Shown in pieces: positions 17,320 to 24,690 of a stretch of 64,000 bases of DNA. The notes under the pieces are model-generated. The model worked only from the letters and a program-made list of their open reading frames with translations. It searched no databases and had not been told where the DNA came from. The DNA is from Planctomycetaceae bacterium (GTDB lineage Bacteria > Planctomycetota > Planctomycetia > Gemmatales > Gemmataceae): contig PNLP01000003.1 of assembly GCA_013823135.1 (NCBI GenBank), forward strand, positions 62,001 through 126,000, written 5' to 3'. Positions within the stretch are counted from its first letter, which is position 1; each line of letters starts with the position of its first letter. Both the position numbers and the translations under genes were made by a program.

Positions 17320-18957
17320 TTATCCCTTCGGGGGAACTCGCAACTGTTTCTCACGCTTGGCGCCACTTCCGCCGCCCACTCGCACTTTCTTTTTGCGTGG
17401 CAGCGGATCGAGCGGTGTGGCACTCGCAGTGTGCATCTTCAACAGGCATTCGATGTGCCGGAACAACGGCGTTCGCTCGACCGATCGTTGGTTCCCCAGG
17501 ATCGCGACCGCTTCAGCACCGACCACATTGCCGATGAACGCAGTCACTTCGGGTGGTGCATCCATTGCTGCACAGAGCGAGGTCGCGCACAGCACGGCAT
17601 CGCCGGCACCGACGCGATCGACGATCTTGGTCGCAAGGGCCGGCACGCGGGTGAACCGATCAGGCGTCGTGTGAAAGAGTGTGCCGAGGCTGCCGCGGGT
17701 AATCATCACACTCGGGCAGTCGAGTTTCGCCGCGACGTGTTCGGCCATCTCTTCCGGCGTGAGTTGCTGATTGCGCGTTTCGAGGGCCACTTCTCGCTGT
17801 GCGAGGCAAACGTAATCCGCACGCGGATACTTCGAGACCATGTTGAAGCCGTGGTTCCCGGCGTTCGATTGCGTATTCACGGCCAGAAACCGCGAGCCTT
17901 TGCACAGCACATCAATCGCGTTTGGCGAGAGCATCCCGTGGCCGTAATCCGCGACAATCACCACATCGTACTTCGGGAGCAACTTCCGCAGCTTGTCGCA
18001 CAGTTCGGCGTCCGCTTTGGCATCCAGCGGCGTATCGTTCATGCGATACACCTCGAACATCTTCTGCGAGAGATACTTCTCCACGAACCGCTGTTTCACA
18101 ATCGTCGGTGAACCGGGTTTCTCCACGAAGATCGGCGTGACATTCGATTTCAGCACGCCGCGCACGAAGTCGGCCTCGTCGCCGCCTTCGCCGAGTTGCG
18201 TGAAGACATCGACGTTGTTCACAAATCCGGCGAGATGGTTGGCACACGCGAGTACGCCACCACCGAATCGATCCGCTCCGAGGAAGCGACTCGCCAGCAC
18301 TGGTTCCTTGCCTGACTTGCCAATGGCCTCGCAGTACGTGTACTCGTCGATGATCGTTTCCCCGACGACCAGCACGCGGAGATCCTCGGCCGCTCGCAGC
18401 GGGGCCAGCACATCTTCGGCGGTGTAGCGGCCCGCAAATGCAGCGAGATAGTCGCGAACGGGGTCGGGGTAAGGCGAAAGGTACTGGTTGATCAAACCAG
18501 AGGAACTGTAGACGATGTCCTCAGTGAACGCGACTTCGCCGCCGACTTCGCGGATCGCATCCGCCTCCCGTGAGACGTGCCCGATGGTGTCGGAGAGACC
18601 ACGAAACTCACTTCCCTTGGCGAAGACGGCAGGCTTCAGCAACCGAATCGTTTCGACGGCACTTGGCCAGGAATTCACAGCAACGTAGTCCACGCAACCG
18701 AGTGACGCGAGGAACTCGGCCCGGAGCGTTTCGGGGAACGCGGGGCGGCCGATTCCCTTGTTCACGAATCGATCGGGAGTGAGGGTCACAACGAGAACGT
18801 CGCCGAGTTTGCGGGCTTGCTCGAAGTGCCGAACGTGACCGATGTGCAGGAGATCGAAGACGCCGTGACAGTGGACGACCCGCTTCCCCTCGGCACGGAG
18901 CCCTTCGAGGACCGTTGCCAGTTCTTCGAGTGTGCGGAGCTTGTCGTTCGATGCCAT
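17320..18957 (-). CDS. fused cytidylyltransferase-like + PfkB kinase (HldE-like with inverted domain order)
   Basis: 545 residues. Residues ~10-140 are a nucleotidyltransferase domain with CHGVFDLLHIGHVRHF, DRFVNKGIGRPAFPETLRA and KGSEFRGL. Residues ~165-505 are a PfkB sugar kinase (VLVVGETIIDEYTYCEA, RFGGGVLACANHLAG, VIVADYGHGMLSP and VDRVGAGDAVLC with the catalytic Asp at 453). In HldE of E. coli the kinase precedes the nucleotidyltransferase; here the order is reversed. A basic tail (PRKKKVRVGGGSGAKREK) closes the protein. The predicted activity is phosphorylation at O-1 and activation with ADP, or another nucleotide, of a heptose-7-phosphate or similar sugar. Start ATG at 18957, with AAGGA about 13 bases upstream. 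First gene of the minus block. Confidence 0.85.
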   Translation of the reverse strand: MASNDKLRTLEELATVLEGLRAEGKRVVHCHGVFDLLHIGHVRHFEQARKLGDVLVVTLTPDRFVNKGIGRPAFPETLRAEFLASLGCVDYVAVNSWPSAVETIRLLKPAVFAKGSEFRGLSDTIGHVSREADAIREVGGEVAFTEDIVYSSSGLINQYLSPYPDPVRDYLAAFAGRYTAEDVLAPLRAAEDLRVLVVGETIIDEYTYCEAIGKSGKEPVLASRFLGADRFGGGVLACANHLAGFVNNVDVFTQLGEGGDEADFVRGVLKSNVTPIFVEKPGSPTIVKQRFVEKYLSQKMFEVYRMNDTPLDAKADAELCDKLRKLLPKYDVVIVADYGHGMLSPNAIDVLCKGSRFLAVNTQSNAGNHGFNMVSKYPRADYVCLAQREVALETRNQQLTPEEMAEHVAAKLDCPSVMITRGSLGTLFHTTPDRFTRVPALATKIVDRVGAGDAVLCATSLCAAMDAPPEVTAFIGNVVGAEAVAILGNQRSVERTPLFRHIECLLKMHTASATPLDPLPRKKKVRVGGGSGAKREKQLRVPPKG

Positions 18958-19090
18958 ACGTGCGAATCCTTGCACGGGGGCCAACCGCGTCATGCGGCGG
19001 AAATCAGGAGCGGAATTTCAGGGTGCACAGAGTTTAGACGGCGCGGCTGGGTGAAAAAAAGCCCAACTTTGCGCGTGACCTCTTCTTCGG

Positions 19091-19612
19091 TCACTTCTTC
19101 AGTTTGTAGCCTTCGCCGCGGACGTGAGTGACTTCGTCCATCTCGCCGAGATGTTTCTTTACGATGTTCGCAAAGTTCACGCTGGAAGTCTTGTAGCCAG
19201 CAGCCTTGATCCTGTCGGCGATGGCTGGCCCGCTCAGCGGCCCGCGTGCCGCCCGGAGCACTTTCTTGATCTCGTCCCGGAGTGTGGTGGGCTTGGCGGG
19301 GTTAGCCGTGGACCGCGACTCAGTTACCCGTGCCGCGGTGGCGACCACCGGTGGGGGTGGTGAACCCGCTGACGGGTTGGCCCCGTCGGCACGGCCAGTG
19401 AACCGGTGCAGGGAACTCGTCATCGAGCGTTCCACAAGCGCAATGTCGCTTTCGATCACGCGGAGCTGCGTCAGCAACTCGTCTCGCTGATGGGTCAGTT
19501 CTGAAAGACGGTCTCGCTGGCGGCGGAGCTGTTCAATCTCCTGCTCTCGCTCACGGAGCAGTTGCTCCTGATTCTGGATTTGCGTATCGAAGTGACTCAA
19601 CAGATCGCTCAT
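19091..19612 (-). CDS. coiled-coil protein with C-terminal HARE-HTH-like winged helix
   Basis: 173 residues, not recognised as a named protein. Residues ~5-65 form a strong coiled coil rich in Glu, Gln, Arg and Leu (EQLLREREQEIEQLRRQRD). A Pro/Ala/Thr linker follows (about 75-105). The last ~65 residues (TLRDEIKKVLRAARGPLSG, KAAGYKTSSVNFANIVKKH, GEGYKL) look like the HARE-HTH winged-helix type. This suggests a dimerising regulator or DNA/nucleoid-associated protein. It lies between the glycan block B and a divergent gamma-glutamyltransferase, and has its own promoter region. Confidence 0.6.
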   Translation of the reverse strand: MSDLLSHFDTQIQNQEQLLREREQEIEQLRRQRDRLSELTHQRDELLTQLRVIESDIALVERSMTSSLHRFTGRADGANPSAGSPPPPVVATAARVTESRSTANPAKPTTLRDEIKKVLRAARGPLSGPAIADRIKAAGYKTSSVNFANIVKKHLGEMDEVTHVRGEGYKLKK

Positions 19613-19804
19613 CGGTGCGGCTCAGGGAGTTCAGGAGCCCACTCGCGGGCCAAGGGGCGGTTGTCTCACGGGTAGCCGTTAGTTTCCCTCACCCCAAATC
19701 GGTGTCAAGAACACGGGCATTGTATCCCGGAGCGGCCGCACACCTGCTACACTCATAACCGTTTCCCCCGTTACAATACTTCCACCAAACCTCCCATATT
19801 CCCA

Positions 19805-21526
19805 ATGGTCCGTCGCATCCTGGTACTTGTTGGGCTTGCCATGCTTGTCGTTCCGCTCGTGTTGCCTGGTGCCGAACGCACGACTCCACAAGCGTTTAAG
19901 TCTGGTCGTTCGGTCACTGTTGCCAGGAACGGCATCGTGGCCACGAGCCACCCCATCGCAGCGCAAATCGGGCTGGATGTGCTGAAAAAGGGCGGGAACG
20001 CGGTGGATGCCGCGATCGCGACATCCGCCGCGATGGGGCTGATGGAACCAATGTCGTGCGGCATCGGGGGCGACCTGTTCGCGATCGTTTGGGACGCCAA
20101 GACGCAGAAACTCTACGGCCTGAACGCGAACGGCGCGGCACCACTCACGGCAACCCGTGCATACTTTGCCGAGAAGAAACTCGACGATATCCCCGACCGT
20201 GGGCCGCTGTCGTGGTCGGTGCCCGGCTGCGTGGATGGCTGGGATGCCCTGCGGCGAAAGTTTGGCACGCGGTCCTTCAAGGAGTTGCTTGGCCCAAGCA
20301 TTGCGTATGCCGAGGAAGGCGTGCCGGTGCCCGAGGTGATCGCGGGTTACTGGAAGGCGAGCGAACGTGGGCTCTCAGCCGACGAAGACTCCGCGAGCGT
20401 CTTTCTGGTCGCCGGTGAAGGTGGGAGAAAGCGTGCTCCACAACTCGGTGAACTGTTCAAGAACCCGGCCCTTGGCAAGACCTACCAGATGATCGCCGAG
20501 GGCGGTCGCGATGCCTTCTACAAGGGTGAGATCGCCAAGCGACTCGTCGCGTTCTCGGGGAAGAAGGGTGGGTTGATTTCCGCCGAGGATCTGGCCCGGC
20601 ACACATCGGAATGGGTTGAGCCAGTCAAGACGACATACCGCGGGTACGACGTGTGGGAGCTTCCGCCGCCGGGCCAGGGAATCGCCGTTCTTCAGATGCT
20701 CAACCTTCTCGAACCGCACGACCTGAAGAAACTCGGCCCCACGTCGCCCGACTACTGGCACTTGCTCGTCGAGGCGAAGAAACTGGCCTACGCCGACCGT
20801 GCGAAGTTCTACGCCGACCCGAAGTTCGCGAAGGTGCCGGTGGCGGAACTCATCTCGAAGGAATACGCAAAGGAGCGGGGCAAGTTGCTCGATCCTGCGA
20901 AAGCACTCACCGAAGTTCCCGCAGGCGACGCCAAGCTCGGCAAGGCAGACACCATTTATCTCACGGTCGTGGACAAGGACCGGAACTGTGTCTCGCTGAT
21001 TCAGAGCAACTACTACGGGTTCGGTTCCGGCCTTGCCCCCGCCGATCTCGGGTTCGCCATCCAGAATCGCGGGACGCTGTTCGCGCTCGACGAGAACCAC
21101 GCTAACCGACTCGAACCGGGTAAGCGGCCGTTCCACACGATCATCCCGGCGATGGTCACGAAGGACGGGAAGCCGTACTTCACGTTCGGCGTGATGGGGG
21201 GCGACATGCAACCGCAGGGACACGTTCAGGTACTTGTGAACCTGATCGATTTCGGGATGAGTGTGCAGGCAGCGGGTGAAGCCCCTCGCATCGAACACAC
21301 CGGCAGTGCCACACCGACTGGAAATCCTGGCAATGGCGGCGGCAGGGTCCGGGCCGAAGCTGGAATCCCTGACGATGTCGTCAAGGAGTTGATCCGCCGT
21401 GGCCACATCGTGGATCGTGTGCGGGTGAATGGCGGCGGCTATCAGGGGATCCTGATCGACCTCCAGGACGGCGTTTTACGTGGCGGTTCCGAGGCTCGAA
21501 AGGACGGCGCAGCAGTAGGCTATTGA
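19805..21526 (+). CDS. ggt: gamma-glutamyltransferase
   Basis: 573 residues with an N-terminal signal (RILVLVGLAMLVVPLVL). The fold matches gamma-glutamyltranspeptidases: SHPIAAQIGLDVLKKGGNA and EPMSCGIGGDLFA near the start, then the autocleavage nucleophile Thr383 in LGKADTIYLTVVDKD, and RPFHTIIPAM with the GGDMQPQGHVQ region later. Precursor is expected to self-cleave before Thr383 into large and small subunits in the periplasm, acting on glutathione or other gamma-glutamyl compounds. No neighbour of related function in the window. Confidence 0.9.
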   Translation: MVRRILVLVGLAMLVVPLVLPGAERTTPQAFKSGRSVTVARNGIVATSHPIAAQIGLDVLKKGGNAVDAAIATSAAMGLMEPMSCGIGGDLFAIVWDAKTQKLYGLNANGAAPLTATRAYFAEKKLDDIPDRGPLSWSVPGCVDGWDALRRKFGTRSFKELLGPSIAYAEEGVPVPEVIAGYWKASERGLSADEDSASVFLVAGEGGRKRAPQLGELFKNPALGKTYQMIAEGGRDAFYKGEIAKRLVAFSGKKGGLISAEDLARHTSEWVEPVKTTYRGYDVWELPPPGQGIAVLQMLNLLEPHDLKKLGPTSPDYWHLLVEAKKLAYADRAKFYADPKFAKVPVAELISKEYAKERGKLLDPAKALTEVPAGDAKLGKADTIYLTVVDKDRNCVSLIQSNYYGFGSGLAPADLGFAIQNRGTLFALDENHANRLEPGKRPFHTIIPAMVTKDGKPYFTFGVMGGDMQPQGHVQVLVNLIDFGMSVQAAGEAPRIEHTGSATPTGNPGNGGGRVRAEAGIPDDVVKELIRRGHIVDRVRVNGGGYQGILIDLQDGVLRGGSEARKDGAAVGY

Positions 21527-21636
21527 GTAAACGGAGATTGCAAGCACAAGTTCCTACTGTTCCCTCTGGTCACCCCTGCCCTTGCCTCTATCATGACAGT
21601 CTGATTTAGCGTCACGCTTTTTGGGCTGGATTAACC

Positions 21637-21966
21637 ATGTACGCGATTGTTGAAGACGGCAGCCGACAATATCGGGCCGAGGTTGGTGCCACCTTCGTTA
21701 TCGACCACCGCGAGGTCGAACTCGGCCAGACGCTGGAACTGACCAAGGTGTTGCTGCTTCAGAGCGGAGCCGACACGTTGATTGGTCAACCGCTCGTTGA
21801 TGGCGCGAAGATCGTCACAGAAGTCGTCGAGTTCCCGAAGACGAAAACGATCACCCAGAAGTTCCGCCGCCGTAAGAACTCGCGTCGGCTGAAGGGCCAC
21901 ACGCAGCCTTACGTTCGCGTGAAAGTGAAGCACATCCTGCGGGCTGGCGAAGCTGTCCCGGCCTGA
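21637..21966 (+). CDS. rplU: 50S ribosomal protein L21
   Basis: 109 residues. Begins MYAIVEDGSRQYRAEVG, and has the typical LTKVLLLQSGADTLIGQPLV and the basic KFRRRKNSRRLKGHTQPYVRVKV end, all standard for L21. In many bacteria rplU is followed immediately by rpmA (L27) and obg; here no L27 gene follows and the next gene is a tRNA. It is followed by a hairpin at 22001. The length is near the usual ~103 residues. Confidence 0.95.
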   Translation: MYAIVEDGSRQYRAEVGATFVIDHREVELGQTLELTKVLLLQSGADTLIGQPLVDGAKIVTEVVEFPKTKTITQKFRRRKNSRRLKGHTQPYVRVKVKHILRAGEAVPA

Positions 21967-22000
21967 CCTCTGTTTAGCGAGAGGCAGAGCGGCGATATTC

Positions 22001-22026
22001 TGGAGCGTCCAAACCCCCACGCTCCA
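22001..22026 (+). terminator. hairpin downstream of rplU
   Basis: TGGAGCGT (22001-22008) and ACGCTCCA (22019-22026) form an 8-bp perfect stem with a 10-base loop, 34 bases after the rplU stop and before the tRNA. No U-run follows, so termination would be weak or Rho-linked. Confidence 0.4.
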
Positions 22027-22068
22027 CGAACATGGTAGAGTCCGACGGCAGGTTAACGCCTGACTCAT

Positions 22069-22139
22069 TACCCGGTAGTGTAACGGTAGCACAAGAGATT
22101 TTGGCTCTCTTCGTCTAGGTTCGAATCCTAGCCGGGTAA
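22069..22139 (+). tRNA. tRNA-Gln (anticodon TTG)
   Basis: A complete cloverleaf fits. Acceptor TACCCGG pairs with CCGGGTA. The short D arm is GTG/CAC. The anticodon stem AGAGA/TCTCT encloses the loop TTTTGGC, giving anticodon TTG (22101-22103). The T stem CTAGG/CCTAG encloses TTCGAAT. Anticodon TTG reads CAA and CAG Gln codons. A U1-A72 first pair is a known identity feature of tRNA-Gln. No CCA is encoded. The discriminator base is A. A gatCA pair in the same window points to Gln-tRNA formation by transamidation. Confidence 0.92.
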
Positions 22140-22514
22140 CTTCCCATTCTCCCGCCCATCGGCGGATAAAACATTACCAGTCAACACATTACGTCGCACG
22201 GTGGCTTCACCATCGTGCGAGATTATGGCTGCCTGTGGCGCAATCGTGGCGCATATCGCACTCCCTGAGTGTCGTTTCGAGTCTTCGTTTCCACGCGGTA
22301 GCCAGTCTTGAATGGAACAGCGATCACTTGAATGCCCAGTTTGCCACCTTCAACCGACCTTAATCTAGACATCCGCCAGAACGAATACCGCCACCAGCCC
22401 CCGCAAATCCCTGCAATTCCCAGGGCAACTATTGCGCAGTACGGCACAGGCGAAGTATTGCGTCTGTTGACTAGCTCGGGCCATCGTCCCTCGCCTTAAC
22501 GGCTTCGAATCGAT
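22140..22514. other. intergenic stretch without a convincing gene, with one hairpin
   Basis: After the tRNA, a near-perfect hairpin (arms 22194-22204 and 22210-22220, one mismatch) could end the tRNA transcript. On the minus strand an open frame of 74 codons (22447 down to 22223) begins with a hydrophobic stretch (AIVALGIAGICGG) and then basic residues. It could be a tiny membrane protein or chance. No ribosome site or conserved neighbour supports it. Confidence 0.4.
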
Positions 22515-23678
22515 TCATAGTCGTTTACGCAACACGACAAGATCGTGCGTCCAGATGAAGCCGGGCAAAATGTCAACGACTTCAAACGTTTGACCCCATT
22601 GCTTTCGGATATAGTTGCGGGAGTGTGCAACATTGACGTAGTAGTCTTTGTCCTCAACGACATCATCGATTTGGTCGTTGCTCGCGGTGATTACGAACCC
22701 TTCGGTCTCGATTCGCTGGGTAATTAGTCGGTGGTGTTCGGCAGGCATCATGGCGTAGTTCATTGTGGTCGGGCCGTGGATCGTCGCGAGCGCGATGCCG
22801 CCTGGTTTCAGGATACGATTGAGTTCTTGAAGCCAGGAGAACTGCACATTTTCCCGGAGGTGGGTGAAAACGGAAATGCCATAAACAAGATCGAAAGACC
22901 CCTCGGCGAGGCGAGTTGGTGGATGGAGGGGTAGGTGGTGAAATGTCCCAAATTTCAGGTTGTCGTGACACCAGGAGACGTTATCGGGGTCGATATCCCC
23001 ACCGTGGAAGTCCACACCCGGGACAGTCGCGAAATAACGGGCTACTCGCCCACAACCGCAGCCCCAGTCCAGGATGCGTTGGCAGTCACGATAGCCAAAC
23101 TGAAAGCGATCCTCAAGCAAGGCATTCATACGCATAAAATCAGTGAATCCCCCGAGTGAAAACATGTCTTCACTCTCGGACCCAATCACGCGGTAGCGCC
23201 GCTTCGTGTCGGGCAGTGCGATCTGAAGTGATGGATCACGGAAGTACCACGTCGAGTGGTATGAAGGAAGTGTCGGACGATACCACGCCGAACGGTAGGG
23301 AGCTCGAACGGGGCGACCGGGAAAGTTGAATGAGATACTTATGAATCCATCGCAGAACAGCTTCGCCCGGGGTTGTCGGCGCTCAGCCCGAAAGCCCGCC
23401 GCTTCCGCGCGAGGCCGCATCCAAAGAGAATCCTTGAAGATCGGAATCTCTCGTGGATAATCGAGCCTGTCGAATGGCTGGCCGTTAATTGCGAAAGTGG
23501 CTGATGTATTCGGATCGATTGGAGGCAACGCCCATCCACCTATTTTCACACCATCGTCGGCCACATCAAGTTGATCGAGAACCCACGGTTCGGCATCGAG
23601 ATATTGTGAATCGCACCTGGCGGTAAGCCGTGCGAGATTCCGGTGTCGAATCGAATCGATAACCCGTGACATGAGCAT
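22515..23678 (-). CDS. class I SAM-dependent methyltransferase with N-terminal extension
   Basis: 387 residues. The first ~170 residues are not recognised and may bind the acceptor. The methyltransferase half has motif I ILDWGCGCGRVARYF, HGGDIDPDNVSWC, LVYGISVFTHL and the closing ATIHGPTTMN. A Shine-Dalgarno-like GGAG stands 6-9 bases before the ATG at 23678 (upstream GTG at 23714 is an alternative). Located with a second methyltransferase and a double GT2 protein, so a sugar or glycan methylation is probable. Confidence 0.78.
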   Translation of the reverse strand: MLMSRVIDSIRHRNLARLTARCDSQYLDAEPWVLDQLDVADDGVKIGGWALPPIDPNTSATFAINGQPFDRLDYPREIPIFKDSLWMRPRAEAAGFRAERRQPRAKLFCDGFISISFNFPGRPVRAPYRSAWYRPTLPSYHSTWYFRDPSLQIALPDTKRRYRVIGSESEDMFSLGGFTDFMRMNALLEDRFQFGYRDCQRILDWGCGCGRVARYFATVPGVDFHGGDIDPDNVSWCHDNLKFGTFHHLPLHPPTRLAEGSFDLVYGISVFTHLRENVQFSWLQELNRILKPGGIALATIHGPTTMNYAMMPAEHHRLITQRIETEGFVITASNDQIDDVVEDKDYYVNVAHSRNYIRKQWGQTFEVVDILPGFIWTHDLVVLRKRL

Positions 23679-23756
23679 GGCCAACTCCGGAGTGAATCGC
23701 AGGTCGGAAAACACTTCTTGAGTAACCGGTCCGCTCGAACCATTTCAATCCCGCAG

Positions 23757-24653
23757 TCAGATCGCTTTTTTGAGCCAAAGGCTGCCGCCAGGATTTTTCA
23801 TCGCGAGTGGCAGGTACTTCGCGACAGCTTCGCCATGACGCTTTGCCATATAGTCGTTGAAATAGATGACTTCGAAGGCCGAGTTGAATTGCAAGAACGC
23901 ACGCAACAGGTATAGCTCGTTCCACGAGCGCCCCTGGCGGACCCACGCGGCCGGGTATTCAAATGGGTCGAACACGTCGTGAATGTGAACGAGAACGCCC
24001 TTCGCCAACTGCGGCAGGATCTGGAAAAAGAGCAGGTTTACGTCGCTACCGGCTTTGGCAACATGCGTCGAATCGACAAACAAAACATCTCCCTCACGGA
24101 GCGTTGAGAAAATGGCAAGGTCGATATCTTGCAGCATCGACTGGTGAATGCGAACTCTGGAGTGGTCCACAGGTCGCAGCAATTGCAGGAGCCGGGTCGG
24201 AAACGGCTCTACGAAGGTGCAATCAATTTGCCCATTCGCAAAAAGCAAATTGACGTCAAGGAGCAGAGCGGATGAGAAGCCGCTGCCGACTTCGATCACC
24301 CGTTGCGGCCGAAAATGCCGCAGTACGGCTGAGTAGATGATCGCGTCGCCGTAAGAGTAGAAATCGTTGTCGAAGTAGTAGCGGTGTTCGGGTTGGGGGC
24401 TGCCATGAAACGGGAGGTCTCGCTGCAAGTGGGAGACCGAGGTCAGGAACTTCAATTGCGATTCGTCGCGAAGGTCGATTCCCGGGAAAGACTGGTTTGG
24501 GGCATAGAGAAGCGGTTCGCGTCGGGCGAACTCCTCCTGGTCGGGGACCGGTGAATAGAAGTGCCCGGGCGGGACGAACTTCTCGTACTCTGCAACCTTG
24601 CTTCGGAGAGCAGTCAATTCGGCCAGCGTCAGGTCGTCGATACTCTTGGCCAT
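23757..24653 (-). CDS. class I SAM-dependent methyltransferase (Methyltransf_24-like)
   Basis: 298 residues. SAM motif I is RVIEVGSGFSSALLLDVN, preceded by a region with FPGIDLRDESQLKFL. DVLFVDSTHVAKAGSDVN and VLVHIHDVFDPFEYP are features of the class I O-methyltransferases often found with glycosyltransferase genes. The start is the ATG at 24653, 12 residues before EVSKVAEYEKF-like helical text; a longer frame to 24833 lies within the gap and was not used. Gap to the upstream GT2 gene is 37 bases, so cotranscription is likely. Confidence 0.8.
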   Translation of the reverse strand: MAKSIDDLTLAELTALRSKVAEYEKFVPPGHFYSPVPDQEEFARREPLLYAPNQSFPGIDLRDESQLKFLTSVSHLQRDLPFHGSPQPEHRYYFDNDFYSYGDAIIYSAVLRHFRPQRVIEVGSGFSSALLLDVNLLFANGQIDCTFVEPFPTRLLQLLRPVDHSRVRIHQSMLQDIDLAIFSTLREGDVLFVDSTHVAKAGSDVNLLFFQILPQLAKGVLVHIHDVFDPFEYPAAWVRQGRSWNELYLLRAFLQFNSAFEVIYFNDYMAKRHGEAVAKYLPLAMKNPGGSLWLKKAI

Positions 24654-24690
24654 TTTCAGCTTGCTCCGTGAATGGCTTGAACAGGGGCGA

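Noticed and set aside
20375..21406. A long minus-strand frame opposite the gamma-glutamyltransferase
   Set aside because: No domains; the plus-strand frame has the conserved catalytic Thr region.
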